A DNA stretch of 64,000 nucleotides from Rhodospirillaceae bacterium SYSU D60007. GTDB lineage: Bacteria; Pseudomonadota; Alphaproteobacteria; Reyranellales; Reyranellaceae. This document shows positions 50,789-60,346 of the stretch, piece after piece. Location: contig QOCQ01000009.1 in NCBI GenBank assembly GCA_003574685.1, forward strand, positions 62,001 to 126,000, written 5' to 3'. The translations under genes were made by a program, and so were the position numbers. Within the stretch, counting starts at the first letter, position 1. Every line of letters begins with the position of its first letter. The notes below the pieces were generated by a model. That model did not search any database. It saw only the letters and a list, made by a program, of their open reading frames with translations, and was not told the origin of the DNA.

Positions 50789-52732
50789 ATGGCCAACTCC
50801 AACGAACCGCTGCGCCCTGCGACACCGCTGCTGGATGCCGTGCGCATACCGGCCGATTTGCGGCGCCTGCGGCCGGACCAGTTGCGCCAGCTTGCCGACG
50901 AGCTGCGGCAGGAGACGATTTCGGCCGTGTCGGTGACCGGCGGCCATCTCGGCGCCGGCCTGGGCGTGGTCGAGCTGACCGTGGCGCTGCACTACGTGTT
51001 CGAGACGCCGCGCGACCGCCTCGTCTGGGACGTGGGCCACCAGGCATATCCCCACAAGATCCTCACCGGACGGCGGGACCGCATCCGCACCTTGCGCACC
51101 GAGGGCGGCCTCTCCGGCTTCACCCGCCGTAGCGAAAGCGAGTACGACGCTTTTGGCGCTGCCCATTCCTCGACGTCGATCTCGGCGGCGCTGGGCATGG
51201 CCGTAGCGCGCGACTTTGAGGGCAAGCCGCACCACGTGGTGGCGGTTATTGGCGACGGGGCGCTCAGCGCCGGCATGGCCTACGAGGCGATGAACAACGC
51301 CGGCCATTTGCGCAGCCGGCTCATCGTCATTCTCAACGACAACGACATGTCGATTGCGCCGCCTACCGGTGCGCTGTCGGCGCATCTCTCGCGCCTGATC
51401 TCGTCGCGCCCCTACCTGTCGCTGCGGCAACTCGGCAAGGCCTTCGCCGAGGCGCTGCCACGGCCGCTGGAGCAGGCGGCGCGGCGTGCCGAGGAATTCG
51501 CGCGCGGCTTCGTGCAGGGCGGCACGCTGTTTGAGGAGCTGGGCTTCTATTACGTCGGCCCGGTGGACGGCCACAACATCGAGCATCTGCTGCCGGTGCT
51601 GCGCAATGCGCGCGACAGCGATGTCGACAAGCCGATCCTGATCCATGTCGTGACGCGCAAGGGCAAGGGCTATCCGCCGGCCGAGGCCAGCGACGACAAG
51701 TACCATGGCGTGGTCAAGTTCGATGTCGTCACTGGCAAGCAGGCCAAGGCGCCGAGCAATGCGCCGAGCTATACGTCGGTGTTCACCAGGGCGCTGATCG
51801 CCGAAGCGGAGGCGGATCCGAAGATCGTCGCCATCACGGCGGCGATGCCCGGCGGCACAGGCCTCGACCAGTTCGCGAAACGCTTTCCGCAGCGTTGCTT
51901 TGATGTGGGCATCGCCGAGCAGCACGCGGTGACCTTCGCCGCCGGCCTCGCCTGCGAGGGCTACAAGCCCTTCGCCACCATCTATTCGACCTTCCTGCAG
52001 CGCGCCTACGATCAGGTCGTGCACGATGTGGCGATCCAGAAGCTGCCTGTGCGCTTCGCGCTGGATCGCGCCGGGCTGGTTGGCGCCGACGGTGCGACGC
52101 ATGCCGGCAGCTACGATGTGACCTATCTCTGCTGCCTGCCGGATTTCGTGGTGATGGCGGCGGCGGACGAGCTGGAGCTGGTGCACATGGTGGCCACGGC
52201 GGCTGCCATCGACGACCGGCCCTCGGCGTTCCGCTATCCGCGCGGCGAGGGTGTCGGCATCGAGTTGCCGGCGCGCGGCATGCCGCTTCAGATCGGCCGC
52301 GGCCGCATCGTGCGCGAGGGCAGCAAGATCGCCATTCTCAGCTTCGGCGCGCGCCTGCAGGAGTCCCTGAAGGCGGCCGACGAGCTGGCCGCGAGGGGAT
52401 TGTCCACGACGGTTGCCGATGCGCGCTTCGCCAAGCCGCTGGATACCGCACTGGTCGATCGTCTGGTGCGCGCGCACGAGGTGCTGATCACGATCGAGGA
52501 GGGCGCCATCGGCGGCTTCGCGGCGCAGGTGATGCAGCATCTCGCGGTATCAGGTGCGCTCGATCACGGGCTGAAGATCCGGCCGATGATCCTGCCCGAT
52601 CGCTTCATCGATCACGCCTCGCCGGCGCGCCAGTACGAATGGGCCGGCCTCAACGCCCGCCACATCGTGGCCACCGCCCTGCAGGCCCTCGGCCAGCCGG
52701 CCGACTCGGCAGACACATCCGCCCGCGCCTGA
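50789..52732 (+). CDS. dxs: 1-deoxy-D-xylulose-5-phosphate synthase
   Basis: 647 residues with GAGGGAGC before the ATG. First enzyme of the MEP pathway: pyruvate plus glyceraldehyde 3-phosphate to DXP. ThDP-binding [35 protein letters not shown] and [18 protein letters not shown] are diagnostic. Full length. The next gene in many relatives is tlyA; here other genes intervene. Confidence 0.97.
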   Translation: MANSNEPLRPATPLLDAVRIPADLRRLRPDQLRQLADELRQETISAVSVTGGHLGAGLGVVELTVALHYVFETPRDRLVWDVGHQAYPHKILTGRRDRIRTLRTEGGLSGFTRRSESEYDAFGAAHSSTSISAALGMAVARDFEGKPHHVVAVIGDGALSAGMAYEAMNNAGHLRSRLIVILNDNDMSIAPPTGALSAHLSRLISSRPYLSLRQLGKAFAEALPRPLEQAARRAEEFARGFVQGGTLFEELGFYYVGPVDGHNIEHLLPVLRNARDSDVDKPILIHVVTRKGKGYPPAEASDDKYHGVVKFDVVTGKQAKAPSNAPSYTSVFTRALIAEAEADPKIVAITAAMPGGTGLDQFAKRFPQRCFDVGIAEQHAVTFAAGLACEGYKPFATIYSTFLQRAYDQVVHDVAIQKLPVRFALDRAGLVGADGATHAGSYDVTYLCCLPDFVVMAAADELELVHMVATAAAIDDRPSAFRYPRGEGVGIELPARGMPLQIGRGRIVREGSKIAILSFGARLQESLKAADELAARGLSTTVADARFAKPLDTALVDRLVRAHEVLITIEEGAIGGFAAQVMQHLAVSGALDHGLKIRPMILPDRFIDHASPARQYEWAGLNARHIVATALQALGQPADSADTSARA

Positions 52733-52750
52733 GCAGGGTGTCAGGAAATC

Positions 52751-52837
52751 GCTTCATGGTGAGCTTGTCGAACCATGAAGCGCCCAGGCTGCCAGTCGTG
52801 GGACGCCTTCATGGTTCGACAGGCTCACCATGAAGGC
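52751..52837. repeat. Palindromic dispersed repeat, family B copy 4
   Basis: GCTTCATGGTGAGCTTGTCG and the inverse CCTTCATGGTTCGACAGGCT around about 25 bases, between dxs and the MATE gene. It may end the dxs transcript. Confidence 0.85.
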
Positions 52838-52898
52838 TACGTGTGCGAAGCGGATTGTGCTGGCTCTGTGCGCTGCAACTCTGTAAGACGGCGCCCCC

Positions 52899-54269
52899 AT
52901 GACCGTTCTGAAGGAAGCGCGCGCCACGCTGGCGCTGGCGCTGCCGATCGTCGGCACCCAGCTTGCGCAGATGGCGATACACACGACTGATGTCTTCCTG
53001 CTGGCGCGCCTGTCGGAGCGTGCGCTGGCCGCGAGCGCGCTTGCCATCTCGATCTTCAGTTTCTTCATGATGATGTGCCTTGGCCTCGCGATGGGCACCT
53101 CGGCGCTCGCCGCGCAGGCGCGCGGTCGCAATCGCGCCGATCGCGAAAGCGTCCGGCACGCCGTGCACGACGGGCTGATCGTCACCGGTGTCGGCTCGAT
53201 CATCTCCATGGGCGCATTGTGGTTCAGCGGCCCGCTTCTGCGGTGGTCGGGCCAGGATCCCGATCTGATCACGGAAACCGTGCCCTTCCTGCGCGTGCTG
53301 AGTCTGGGCTTCCCGGCCCTGATCTGGTTCGCCGTGCTGCGCGGCTTCACGGCGGCGCTGGAGCGGCCGCGGCCGGCCATGGTGCTGATGGTGGCCGCCG
53401 TGGGCCTCAACGCAGTGGTCAACTACGGGCTGATCTATGGCGCCTTCGGCCTGCCGCGGCTGGAGCTGATCGGCGCTGCCATCGGTTCCGTGACCGTAGA
53501 AATCGCGATCCTTCTCGCGCTCGCGGTTTATCTGCGCATCGACCCGCAGTTTGCCGCCTATCACTTGGCACGCGGCTGGTGGCGTAGCACGGTGGCGCGG
53601 TTGACACATTACGTCCGTATCTCGGGGCCGATTGCGCTCACGTTCGCATCCGAGGTCGGCCTGTTCTCGGCCGCCGCCCTGCTGATGGGGCGCCTGGGCG
53701 AGAGCGAAGTGGCGGCGCACCAGGTCGCGCTGCAATGGGCGGCCATCAGCTTCATGGTGCCGATGGGCATCTCGCAGGCGGCCACGGTGCGCGTCGGGCT
53801 TGCCGCCGGAGCGCGCGATCCTGGCGGTGTGCGCCGCGCCGGCTGGATCGCCATCGGGCTGGGCGTCGGCTTCATGGCCTGCGCCGGCCTGATGTTCTGG
53901 CTGGCGGGCGGCTGGCTGATCGCAGTGTTCGTGCCGTCGCCCGCTTCGCCGGTCTACGCCCTTGCCGTTGCCTATCTGGGCTGGGCCGCGCTGTTCCAGA
54001 TCGTTGACGGCGCGCAGGCCGTGGCCAATGGCAGCCTGCGCGGCCTGCATGACACGGCGATCCCCATGGTGATCGCCGCCGGCGGCTACTGGCTGGCGGC
54101 GTTTCCGGCCGCGATCTGGCTGGGCCTGTTCACGCCACAACGCGGCGAAGGCGTGTGGGCGGGTCTGGCTTTCGGGCTGGCGCTGGTGGCCATCCTGCTG
54201 GTCTGGCGCTTTGCCGCGCGCACGCGGTGGAGTCGGGCACCTGCCGTGGCACCCGCCGTGGCGGAGTAG
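52899..54269 (+). CDS. MATE-family multidrug exporter
   Basis: 456 residues with twelve predicted membrane segments and the family's two-fold layout. Typical parts: LALALPIVGTQLAQMAIHTT at the start, ALAASALAISIFSFFMMMCL, and VAAHQVALQWAAISFMVPMG in the second half, with GLAAGARDPGGVRRAG. Expels cationic or aromatic compounds using Na+ or H+. No regulator next to it. Ends 1 base before the small membrane gene on the other strand. Confidence 0.93.
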   Translation: MTVLKEARATLALALPIVGTQLAQMAIHTTDVFLLARLSERALAASALAISIFSFFMMMCLGLAMGTSALAAQARGRNRADRESVRHAVHDGLIVTGVGSIISMGALWFSGPLLRWSGQDPDLITETVPFLRVLSLGFPALIWFAVLRGFTAALERPRPAMVLMVAAVGLNAVVNYGLIYGAFGLPRLELIGAAIGSVTVEIAILLALAVYLRIDPQFAAYHLARGWWRSTVARLTHYVRISGPIALTFASEVGLFSAAALLMGRLGESEVAAHQVALQWAAISFMVPMGISQAATVRVGLAAGARDPGGVRRAGWIAIGLGVGFMACAGLMFWLAGGWLIAVFVPSPASPVYALAVAYLGWAALFQIVDGAQAVANGSLRGLHDTAIPMVIAAGGYWLAAFPAAIWLGLFTPQRGEGVWAGLAFGLALVAILLVWRFAARTRWSRAPAVAPAVAE

Positions 54270-54270
54270 G

Positions 54271-54552
54271 CTAACGCGGCTCCACGCCAATGGTGTCCTT
54301 GATGGCGGCGAAGAGGCGGGCGGGGCCAGCGGCCATCATGGCTTCGTGCCAGACATTGGCGGCATCCGACAGGGCGAGGCTGAAGCGGCTGGGCGGCAGG
54401 TTCTGCGTCCAGCGTACCAGCCCTTGCGAGTTGAAGACGAAGAGCAGCGCCACCGCGATCGTCATCACCGGAACGAACGAGCGGATGTGCGAGGGCCGCA
54501 TGCCCGCTTCGAGATCGTGCGTGCCCAGGGCAATGTCGTCACGGGGGCTCAT
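54271..54552 (-). CDS. Small single-span membrane protein of the O-acetylation cluster
   Basis: 93 residues from an ATG at 54552, with GAGG nine bases upstream formed by the end of the MBOAT gene. One membrane helix at residues about 26-44 (FVPVMTIAVALLFVFNSQGL), then a periplasmic tail with RWTQNLPPSRFSLALSDAAN and IKDTIGVEPR. Last gene of the MBOAT/SGNH group; probably an accessory of the acetylation complex, by position only. Confidence 0.7.
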   Translation of the reverse strand: MSPRDDIALGTHDLEAGMRPSHIRSFVPVMTIAVALLFVFNSQGLVRWTQNLPPSRFSLALSDAANVWHEAMMAAGPARLFAAIKDTIGVEPR

Positions 54553-54563
54553 CAGGCCATTCC

Positions 54564-55991
54564 TCAGAACTGGAAGTAGATGAAGGGCGCGGCGCCGTCG
54601 CCGCCGACCGCTTCGATCAGCAGCAGGCTCACGCCCGCAGCGACGCCAACGCCCCATGTCGGCAGGCGGTGGTACAGCCGGTCCAGCCGCTGCAGGGTAT
54701 CGGCCGGTGTGAACTGGATCGCCATGCCGAAGGCGATCAGCGCCAGCAGGAAGCTGTTCAACAGCGTCACCGGCTGCGACCAGTTCGCGAGGCCTGTCAG
54801 CAACTCCCACGCGCGGGGCATGTCCTCGGCACGGAAAAAGACCCAGCACAGGCACACGAAGTGGAAGATCAGGAACACTGACAGCACGCGCTGCCAGAGC
54901 GGGCGGCCGATACGCGCGGCCGGATCGTGGCCCTTGTACAGGAACCGTTCCAGTGCCAGCACGCCGCCATGAAGCGCGCCCCACAGCACGAATTTCCAGG
55001 CGGCGCCGTGCCACACGCCGCCTAGCACCATGGTGAGCAGCAGGTTGCGGTAGGTCTTGAACTCGCCGTGCCGGTTGCCGCCCAGCGGGATGTAGAGATA
55101 GTCGCGCAGCCAGCTTGACAGCGACATGTGCCAGCGGCGCCAGAAATCCTGCAGCGACTCGGCGCGGTAGGGCTGGTTGAAGTTGCGCTGGAAACGGTAG
55201 CCCAGCAGCGCCGCAACGCCGATGGCGATGTCGCTGTAGGCGCTGAAGTCGCAGTAGATCTGGATGGCGTAGCCGTAGACCGCGAACAGCAGGTCGACGG
55301 CGCCGAAGCTGGCGGGCGCGAGGAACGCATGGTCGACCAGCAGCACGGCAAGGTAGTTGGCGATGACGGCCTTCTTGAAGACGCCCCACACGACCAGCAT
55401 CACGCCCAGCCCGACGAACACGCGGTTGGGATTGGGCGGCTGCTCGAGCTGCGGCAGGAAGCTGGCGGCGCGCACGATCGGCCCGGCCACCAGGTGCGGG
55501 AAGAACGAGATGAAGAACATCACGTCGACCAGCGGCCGGCTGCGGTCGAGATGGCCGCGATAGAGATCGACGATGTAGGAGATGCCCTGGAAGGTGAAGA
55601 AGGAGATGCCAATCGGCAGCACGATCTCGAGGAACGGCAGCTCGCGCTCCAGCGACAGCGCGCGCAGCGCCTCGTCGAGCGAGACGATGAACCAGCCGTA
55701 GTATTTGAAGAAGCCCAGCAGCGAGAGATTGGCCGCCACCGCCAGACCGACGGTCCATTTGGCGGCCCTGGTGCCGCGCCAGCGGTCGATCAGCCGGCCG
55801 GCAGCGAAGTTCAGCACCACGCTGCCGAGGAGCAGGAACATCAGCTTCCAGCTCCAGAAGGCGTAGAAGAAGTAGCTGGCGCCAATGATCAGCAGCTTGT
55901 GCAGCAGATGCTGGCGCAGCAGCGCCAGCCCCCACGAGGCAGGCCACACCACGAGGTAGAACAGCAGGAAATTGAGCGTCGGAAAGATCAT
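54564..55991 (-). CDS. MBOAT-family O-acyltransferase (AlgI-like)
   Basis: 475 residues from the ATG at 55991; the longer reading passes through a repeat. A polytopic membrane protein that passes acyl groups across the inner membrane. The MBOAT His is at about 328 in VLGGVWHGAAWKFVLWGALH; upstream FWRRWHMSLSSWLRDYLYIP supplies the second conserved block. Both match AlgI/PatA-type proteins that acetylate polysaccharides together with SGNH partners, two of which are encoded next to it. Confidence 0.93.
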   Translation of the reverse strand: MIFPTLNFLLFYLVVWPASWGLALLRQHLLHKLLIIGASYFFYAFWSWKLMFLLLGSVVLNFAAGRLIDRWRGTRAAKWTVGLAVAANLSLLGFFKYYGWFIVSLDEALRALSLERELPFLEIVLPIGISFFTFQGISYIVDLYRGHLDRSRPLVDVMFFISFFPHLVAGPIVRAASFLPQLEQPPNPNRVFVGLGVMLVVWGVFKKAVIANYLAVLLVDHAFLAPASFGAVDLLFAVYGYAIQIYCDFSAYSDIAIGVAALLGYRFQRNFNQPYRAESLQDFWRRWHMSLSSWLRDYLYIPLGGNRHGEFKTYRNLLLTMVLGGVWHGAAWKFVLWGALHGGVLALERFLYKGHDPAARIGRPLWQRVLSVFLIFHFVCLCWVFFRAEDMPRAWELLTGLANWSQPVTLLNSFLLALIAFGMAIQFTPADTLQRLDRLYHRLPTWGVGVAAGVSLLLIEAVGGDGAAPFIYFQF

Positions 55992-56036
55992 GCCGGCACG
56001 CACCGGCCGTGGCGGACACGCAGGCGTCTCCTTCTG

Positions 56037-56189
56037 CCTTCTCCCCGCGAAGGCGGGGAGAAGGTGCCCGAAGGGCGGATGAGGGGCTTCGCAGCCTCTC
56101 CACATCGCGCCGCCGTGCTTGTTGCGAGGCCTTGAAGCCCCTCATCCGGCGCTGCGCGCCACCTTCTCCCCGCCTTCGCGGGGAGAAGG
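56037..56189. repeat. Palindromic dispersed repeat, family A copy 3
   Basis: Same outer arms as copies 1 and 2 (CTTCTCCCCGCGAAGGC / CCTTCGCGGGGAGAAGG). It lies between the MBOAT gene and the SGNH lipoprotein gene and takes up half of a 314-base gap that has no gene. Confidence 0.85.
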
Positions 56190-56196
56190 AAATACT

Positions 56197-56247
56197 TTCG
56201 TCGTTCCGCATGGCCGCAAGGTCCTTCGCTTCGCTCAGGACGACGGC
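56197..56247. repeat. Family C repeat, single arm
   Basis: GGCCGCAAGGTCCTTCGCTT then CGCTCAGGACGACGG, equal to the right arm of the repeat at 32594-32719, without the left arm. Lies directly beside family A copy 3. Confidence 0.7.
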
Positions 56248-56305
56248 AGATCGCCATATGCGATGGACTCACCGGCATTCTGTGCGCACTACCGGCATCG
56301 GTCCG

Positions 56306-57625
56306 TCAGCGTCCGCGGTAGCCGCGCATCAGCGCCGCGAAGAGCTGGTCGGCCGACTGCCAGTAGCCGTCCTGGCGCATGTGAACGCGGTCGCGATGGG
56401 CCAGCTCCTGGCGGGCCCAGCGGTCGGCGCCGCAGGTGCCGCCCTGCACGGCGGCCCAGTTCCAGAAGTACATGTTGAGCTGACGCGCCACCTGCTGCTG
56501 TGCCTGGCGCACGTAGTCGACGGCGGCAGGGGTGTGCCAGCGGCAGAGCTTGCGGTCGTTGTTGGCCAGCAGGCTGGAATAACTCGCGGCCTCGGCGCGG
56601 TTCAGCGGCACGCAGGGCCGCTTGTCGCCGATGTTGCGCCCGCAATAGCCGGGCAGCCGGTTGGCATCCGGCGGCCCGACAATGACGATCGATGCGCCCG
56701 GCGCGGCGCGCTGCAAGGTCAGCAGGCGCTCGCGGAACTCGCCGGCATAGTCGCCGAGCTGCTCCTGCGGCGCGAAGCCCTCGTTGGTGCCGAATGCCAC
56801 AATGATCAGCGCCGGCCGCAGGTGGCGCATCTGCTCGGCCACGAGATGGAAGTTCCAGCGGCCCAGCAGGTTGATCTGCGCGCCGCTGAAGCCGTGGCTG
56901 GTGAGCACCACGCCCGGCGTGCGGCGGTAAACCGCCCAGTCCGCCACATCCACCAGGCCGTTGCCGCGGGGCCGCAATTCGACATGCGCCGATCCCGGTG
57001 CATCGAAGCTGCGCCGGAGGATGTCGTAGACGGCGCCGCGCGTGTCGATGGCGCCGGCGCTGCGGCCGTCGATGAACACGTCGAGCGTGCCGCCGCCGGG
57101 CTGGCGCATCACTTCGACCTCGACGCGGTCGAAGGTGCGTCCCTCCGCCGCCGAGAGTGTCATCGAGTCGTCCCGCGACCGGCCGCGCACCACAAAGCCC
57201 GAGAGCCCGTAGATGCCGGCATTTCCGTTGCCATTGCTGTTGCTGCTCAGCACCTGCCAGCCGCCGGTCTGGCTTACCTCGACCTGGTAGGGCCGCCAGT
57301 AGGGGAAGGGCGAGCCGGGCGGCAGCATGCCACGTCCGCCATCGCCGAAGCGCTGCTGGAAGAGCTCGCGCAGCCGGCCGCTGAAATGGTCGGTGGCGGT
57401 GTGCGAATCGCCAATCTGAACAATGGTGACGCGCCCGATCCGGTGGCTGCGCAGGTCAGCCAGCGCCTTGTGGAAATTGGCGAGCTGGCCGGGATTGGGC
57501 GGCTGGGCCGCCACCTGCTGATCGCCGCGGCGGTCCTCGGCAGCGGACTGGCTCAGGCATGCGGCGGTGGCAAGAACGAGAACGGCGGCCGCCAGGAGCG
57601 CGGCCGCGGAGCGGAGAGGGGACAT
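56306..57625 (-). CDS. SGNH/GDSL hydrolase, probable lipoprotein
   Basis: 439 residues. Signal peptide with a possible lipobox (LATAAC, Cys23). Catalytic Ser74 in IVQIGDSHTATDH, Gly/Asn block in AFGTNEGF, and Asp-x-x-His in HRDRVHMRQDGYWQ near the C-terminus. An inserted beta domain (residues about 110-215, GRGMLPPGSPFPYW onwards) separates the first two blocks. Members work with MBOAT proteins as periplasmic O-acetyltransferases or esterases. Transcribed before the MBOAT gene. Confidence 0.87.
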   Translation of the reverse strand: MSPLRSAAALLAAAVLVLATAACLSQSAAEDRRGDQQVAAQPPNPGQLANFHKALADLRSHRIGRVTIVQIGDSHTATDHFSGRLRELFQQRFGDGGRGMLPPGSPFPYWRPYQVEVSQTGGWQVLSSNSNGNGNAGIYGLSGFVVRGRSRDDSMTLSAAEGRTFDRVEVEVMRQPGGGTLDVFIDGRSAGAIDTRGAVYDILRRSFDAPGSAHVELRPRGNGLVDVADWAVYRRTPGVVLTSHGFSGAQINLLGRWNFHLVAEQMRHLRPALIIVAFGTNEGFAPQEQLGDYAGEFRERLLTLQRAAPGASIVIVGPPDANRLPGYCGRNIGDKRPCVPLNRAEAASYSSLLANNDRKLCRWHTPAAVDYVRQAQQQVARQLNMYFWNWAAVQGGTCGADRWARQELAHRDRVHMRQDGYWQSADQLFAALMRGYRGR

Positions 57626-57673
57626 GGCAACTCTTTGACTCTTCTTGCGCCGGGAGGGGTCCGGCGAGGGCCA

Positions 57674-58501
57674 TTATCGCGGCAGAAGGCGGAATTTGGG
57701 AGAGGCTTCTCGCAGAAGGTTGAGGACGGATTCGGCGATCAATTCGTAGCCTGCCGGCGTGAAGTGCACCCCGTCATTGTCGCGCATCAGACGGGTCTTG
57801 CCGTTCAGGTCCTTGAAGTAGGCGGCGTATTCGCCGTCCGCATCGGCTGTCAGTGCCCAGGTGTCGAGCGTATGCACCCACGGCCGTTCGGCGGCGGCCT
57901 TGCGCACCAGATCGTTGATCAGCTTGGCATCGCGCGAGGCGGTTTCGTCCCGCATGACCGGCAGCAGAATCCATACCACCGGCACGTCGCGCCCCTTGAG
58001 CTCGTCCATGAAGGCCGCGGCCCGCCCGCCATAGAGGTCCTGCCATGACGGCGTGGCGAACAGCGCCTTCGATTTGCCGTTGACGAAGAAGCTGCGCCGG
58101 TCGTTGGCGCCCACCATCATCACTATCGCGTCGGCCGGTGTCGGCTTGAAGGCATCCTCGATCTGGTCGATCAGGCCTGCGGTGGTGAACCCCGTCGAGT
58201 TTCTGGCAACGCGGCGGACCGCGTAGCGCTTGTCGCGCACCAGCCTGCGGTAGAGCGCGCCCCAGATGCCGTCCGCCAGCGAGTCGCCGGTGACGGCTAC
58301 CGCCACCTTTTCCGGCACAGGCGGCTCTTCCTTGACCTTGCCGCGCGGCAGGAAGGCGGCGGGAAAAAGGGGCACGCCGGCGCGCGCCAGCAGGAGCTCG
58401 CCGGCTTGCAGATCCTGCTGCGCCTGCGCTGCTGTACCGAAGCACAGGCAGAAGGCGACGATCAGGCCCAGAAGGTGCATCGTCATGGTGGGCACGGACA
58501 T
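57674..58501 (-). CDS. SGNH/GDSL hydrolase, DUF459-like
   Basis: 275 residues; starts at 58501 or at an inner Met at 58486 or 58480. Signal peptide LLGLIVAFCLCFGTAAQAQ. Ser74 in AVTGDSLADGIWGAL, VGANDRR as the Asn block, and DGVHFTPAGYELIA with the Asp-x-x-His pair. DUF459 proteins are periplasmic SGNH enzymes seen near MBOAT or murein genes. It ends 48 bases before the second SGNH gene on the same strand. Confidence 0.87.
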   Translation of the reverse strand: MSVPTMTMHLLGLIVAFCLCFGTAAQAQQDLQAGELLLARAGVPLFPAAFLPRGKVKEEPPVPEKVAVAVTGDSLADGIWGALYRRLVRDKRYAVRRVARNSTGFTTAGLIDQIEDAFKPTPADAIVMMVGANDRRSFFVNGKSKALFATPSWQDLYGGRAAAFMDELKGRDVPVVWILLPVMRDETASRDAKLINDLVRKAAAERPWVHTLDTWALTADADGEYAAYFKDLNGKTRLMRDNDGVHFTPAGYELIAESVLNLLREASPKFRLLPR

Positions 58502-58564
58502 ACCAAATTCATACTACATACCTGTGCAGGATGTGAGGGTTTGCCGTGCCGCACCCGTGCATCA

Positions 58565-59335
58565 TCAGAGCGCCGGCCGGGGCATCCAGCTGATCGTGTC
58601 CATCCCGCCGTCAACGGCAATGGTGGCGCCCGTCACGTAACGGCCGAAGCGTTCGCTGAGGACAGCCACCGCCATCTGGGCGATGTCATCAGGGGTGCCG
58701 ACGCGGCCCAGCGGAATGAGATCAACCAGCCCCGGCATGCCGGCAAACCCGCCGCCCGGCACGGCGCCGGGCGCAATGGCATTGACCCGGATGCCGTCGG
58801 GGCCCAGCGCGCGGGCCAGCTCCTTCATCACCATGGTCGTGCCGGCCTTGGCCGCGCTGTAGTGCGGCAAATTGCGCGGCGTCTCGGCATGCAGCGAGGT
58901 CACATAGAGGATACGGCCCTTGATCCGGTGCTGGCGCATGTGGCGCGCCGCCTCCTGGCCCAGCACGAAGCCTGCCCGCAGGTTGACGTTCACCATCGCA
59001 TCCCAGGTCGCGTCCGTGACGCTCAGCACCGTGTCGCCTTCGACGCGACGCGGGCTTGCGCCATGCACCAGGACCGACACCTTGCCGAGCCGCGCGACAG
59101 CGTTTGCCCAGAGCGCGCGGGCTCCTTCCGGGGTGGCGAGATCGGCAGCCGCGAATGTCACATCCAGCCCGGCCCGGCGCGCCTCGGCTTCGACTGCGGC
59201 ACCCTTGCCGGCATCGATGTCGGCGCACAGCACGCGGGCGCCTTCCTGCGCCAGCGCCATGACAATGCCGCGCCCGATACCGGCAGCGCCGCCGGTCACC
59301 AGCGCGGTATCTCCTTCCAATAACCTGTCCGCCAT
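58565..59335 (-). CDS. Short-chain dehydrogenase/reductase
   Basis: 256 residues. TGGAAGIGRG cofactor loop at residues 14-23, catalytic Ser in YVTSLHAETP and YSAAK, then NAIAPGAVPGGG and a C-terminal VTGATIAVDGGM. NADP or NAD preference cannot be told from D38-IDAG (Asp suggests NAD). Upstream of the SGNH genes on the same strand with a 63-base gap, so it may share their promoter. Divergent from tlyA. Confidence 0.93.
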   Translation of the reverse strand: MADRLLEGDTALVTGGAAGIGRGIVMALAQEGARVLCADIDAGKGAAVEAEARRAGLDVTFAAADLATPEGARALWANAVARLGKVSVLVHGASPRRVEGDTVLSVTDATWDAMVNVNLRAGFVLGQEAARHMRQHRIKGRILYVTSLHAETPRNLPHYSAAKAGTTMVMKELARALGPDGIRVNAIAPGAVPGGGFAGMPGLVDLIPLGRVGTPDDIAQMAVAVLSERFGRYVTGATIAVDGGMDTISWMPRPAL

Positions 59336-59432
59336 GCCTGCCGCTCCCGTTTCCGGCGCGACCCTATCGGCGCCGCGGCCGGGCGTCGAGCCCGGTGCGG
59401 GGTCGGGTTGCAGCGGCTATACCGATGGCAGG

Positions 59433-60206
<774 letters not shown>

Positions 60207-60211
60207 TCTCT

Positions 60212-60341
60212 GGCCGGGGGCGCGCCACTCCAGTGGCGCATCGCCCGCAGCGAAGCAAAGGGCGACCAGCCGCGTGTGTACAAGCCTGGATGATGGCGGC
60301 GTTGGCACGCCGCCGACGCCACTGGAGTGGCGCGCTCCCAG
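60212..60341. repeat. Palindromic dispersed repeat, family D copy 2
   Basis: CGCGCCACTCCAGTGGCGC on the left and CGCCACTGGAGTGGCGCGCT on the right, about 80 bases apart, as in the copy at 16651. Between the converging tlyA and sppA genes. Confidence 0.8.
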
Positions 60342-60346
60342 CAGAA

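Noticed and set aside
56000-56105. N-terminal extension of the MBOAT protein
   Set aside because: It is encoded by repeat A copy 3; the membrane protein begins naturally at MIFPTLNF (55991).
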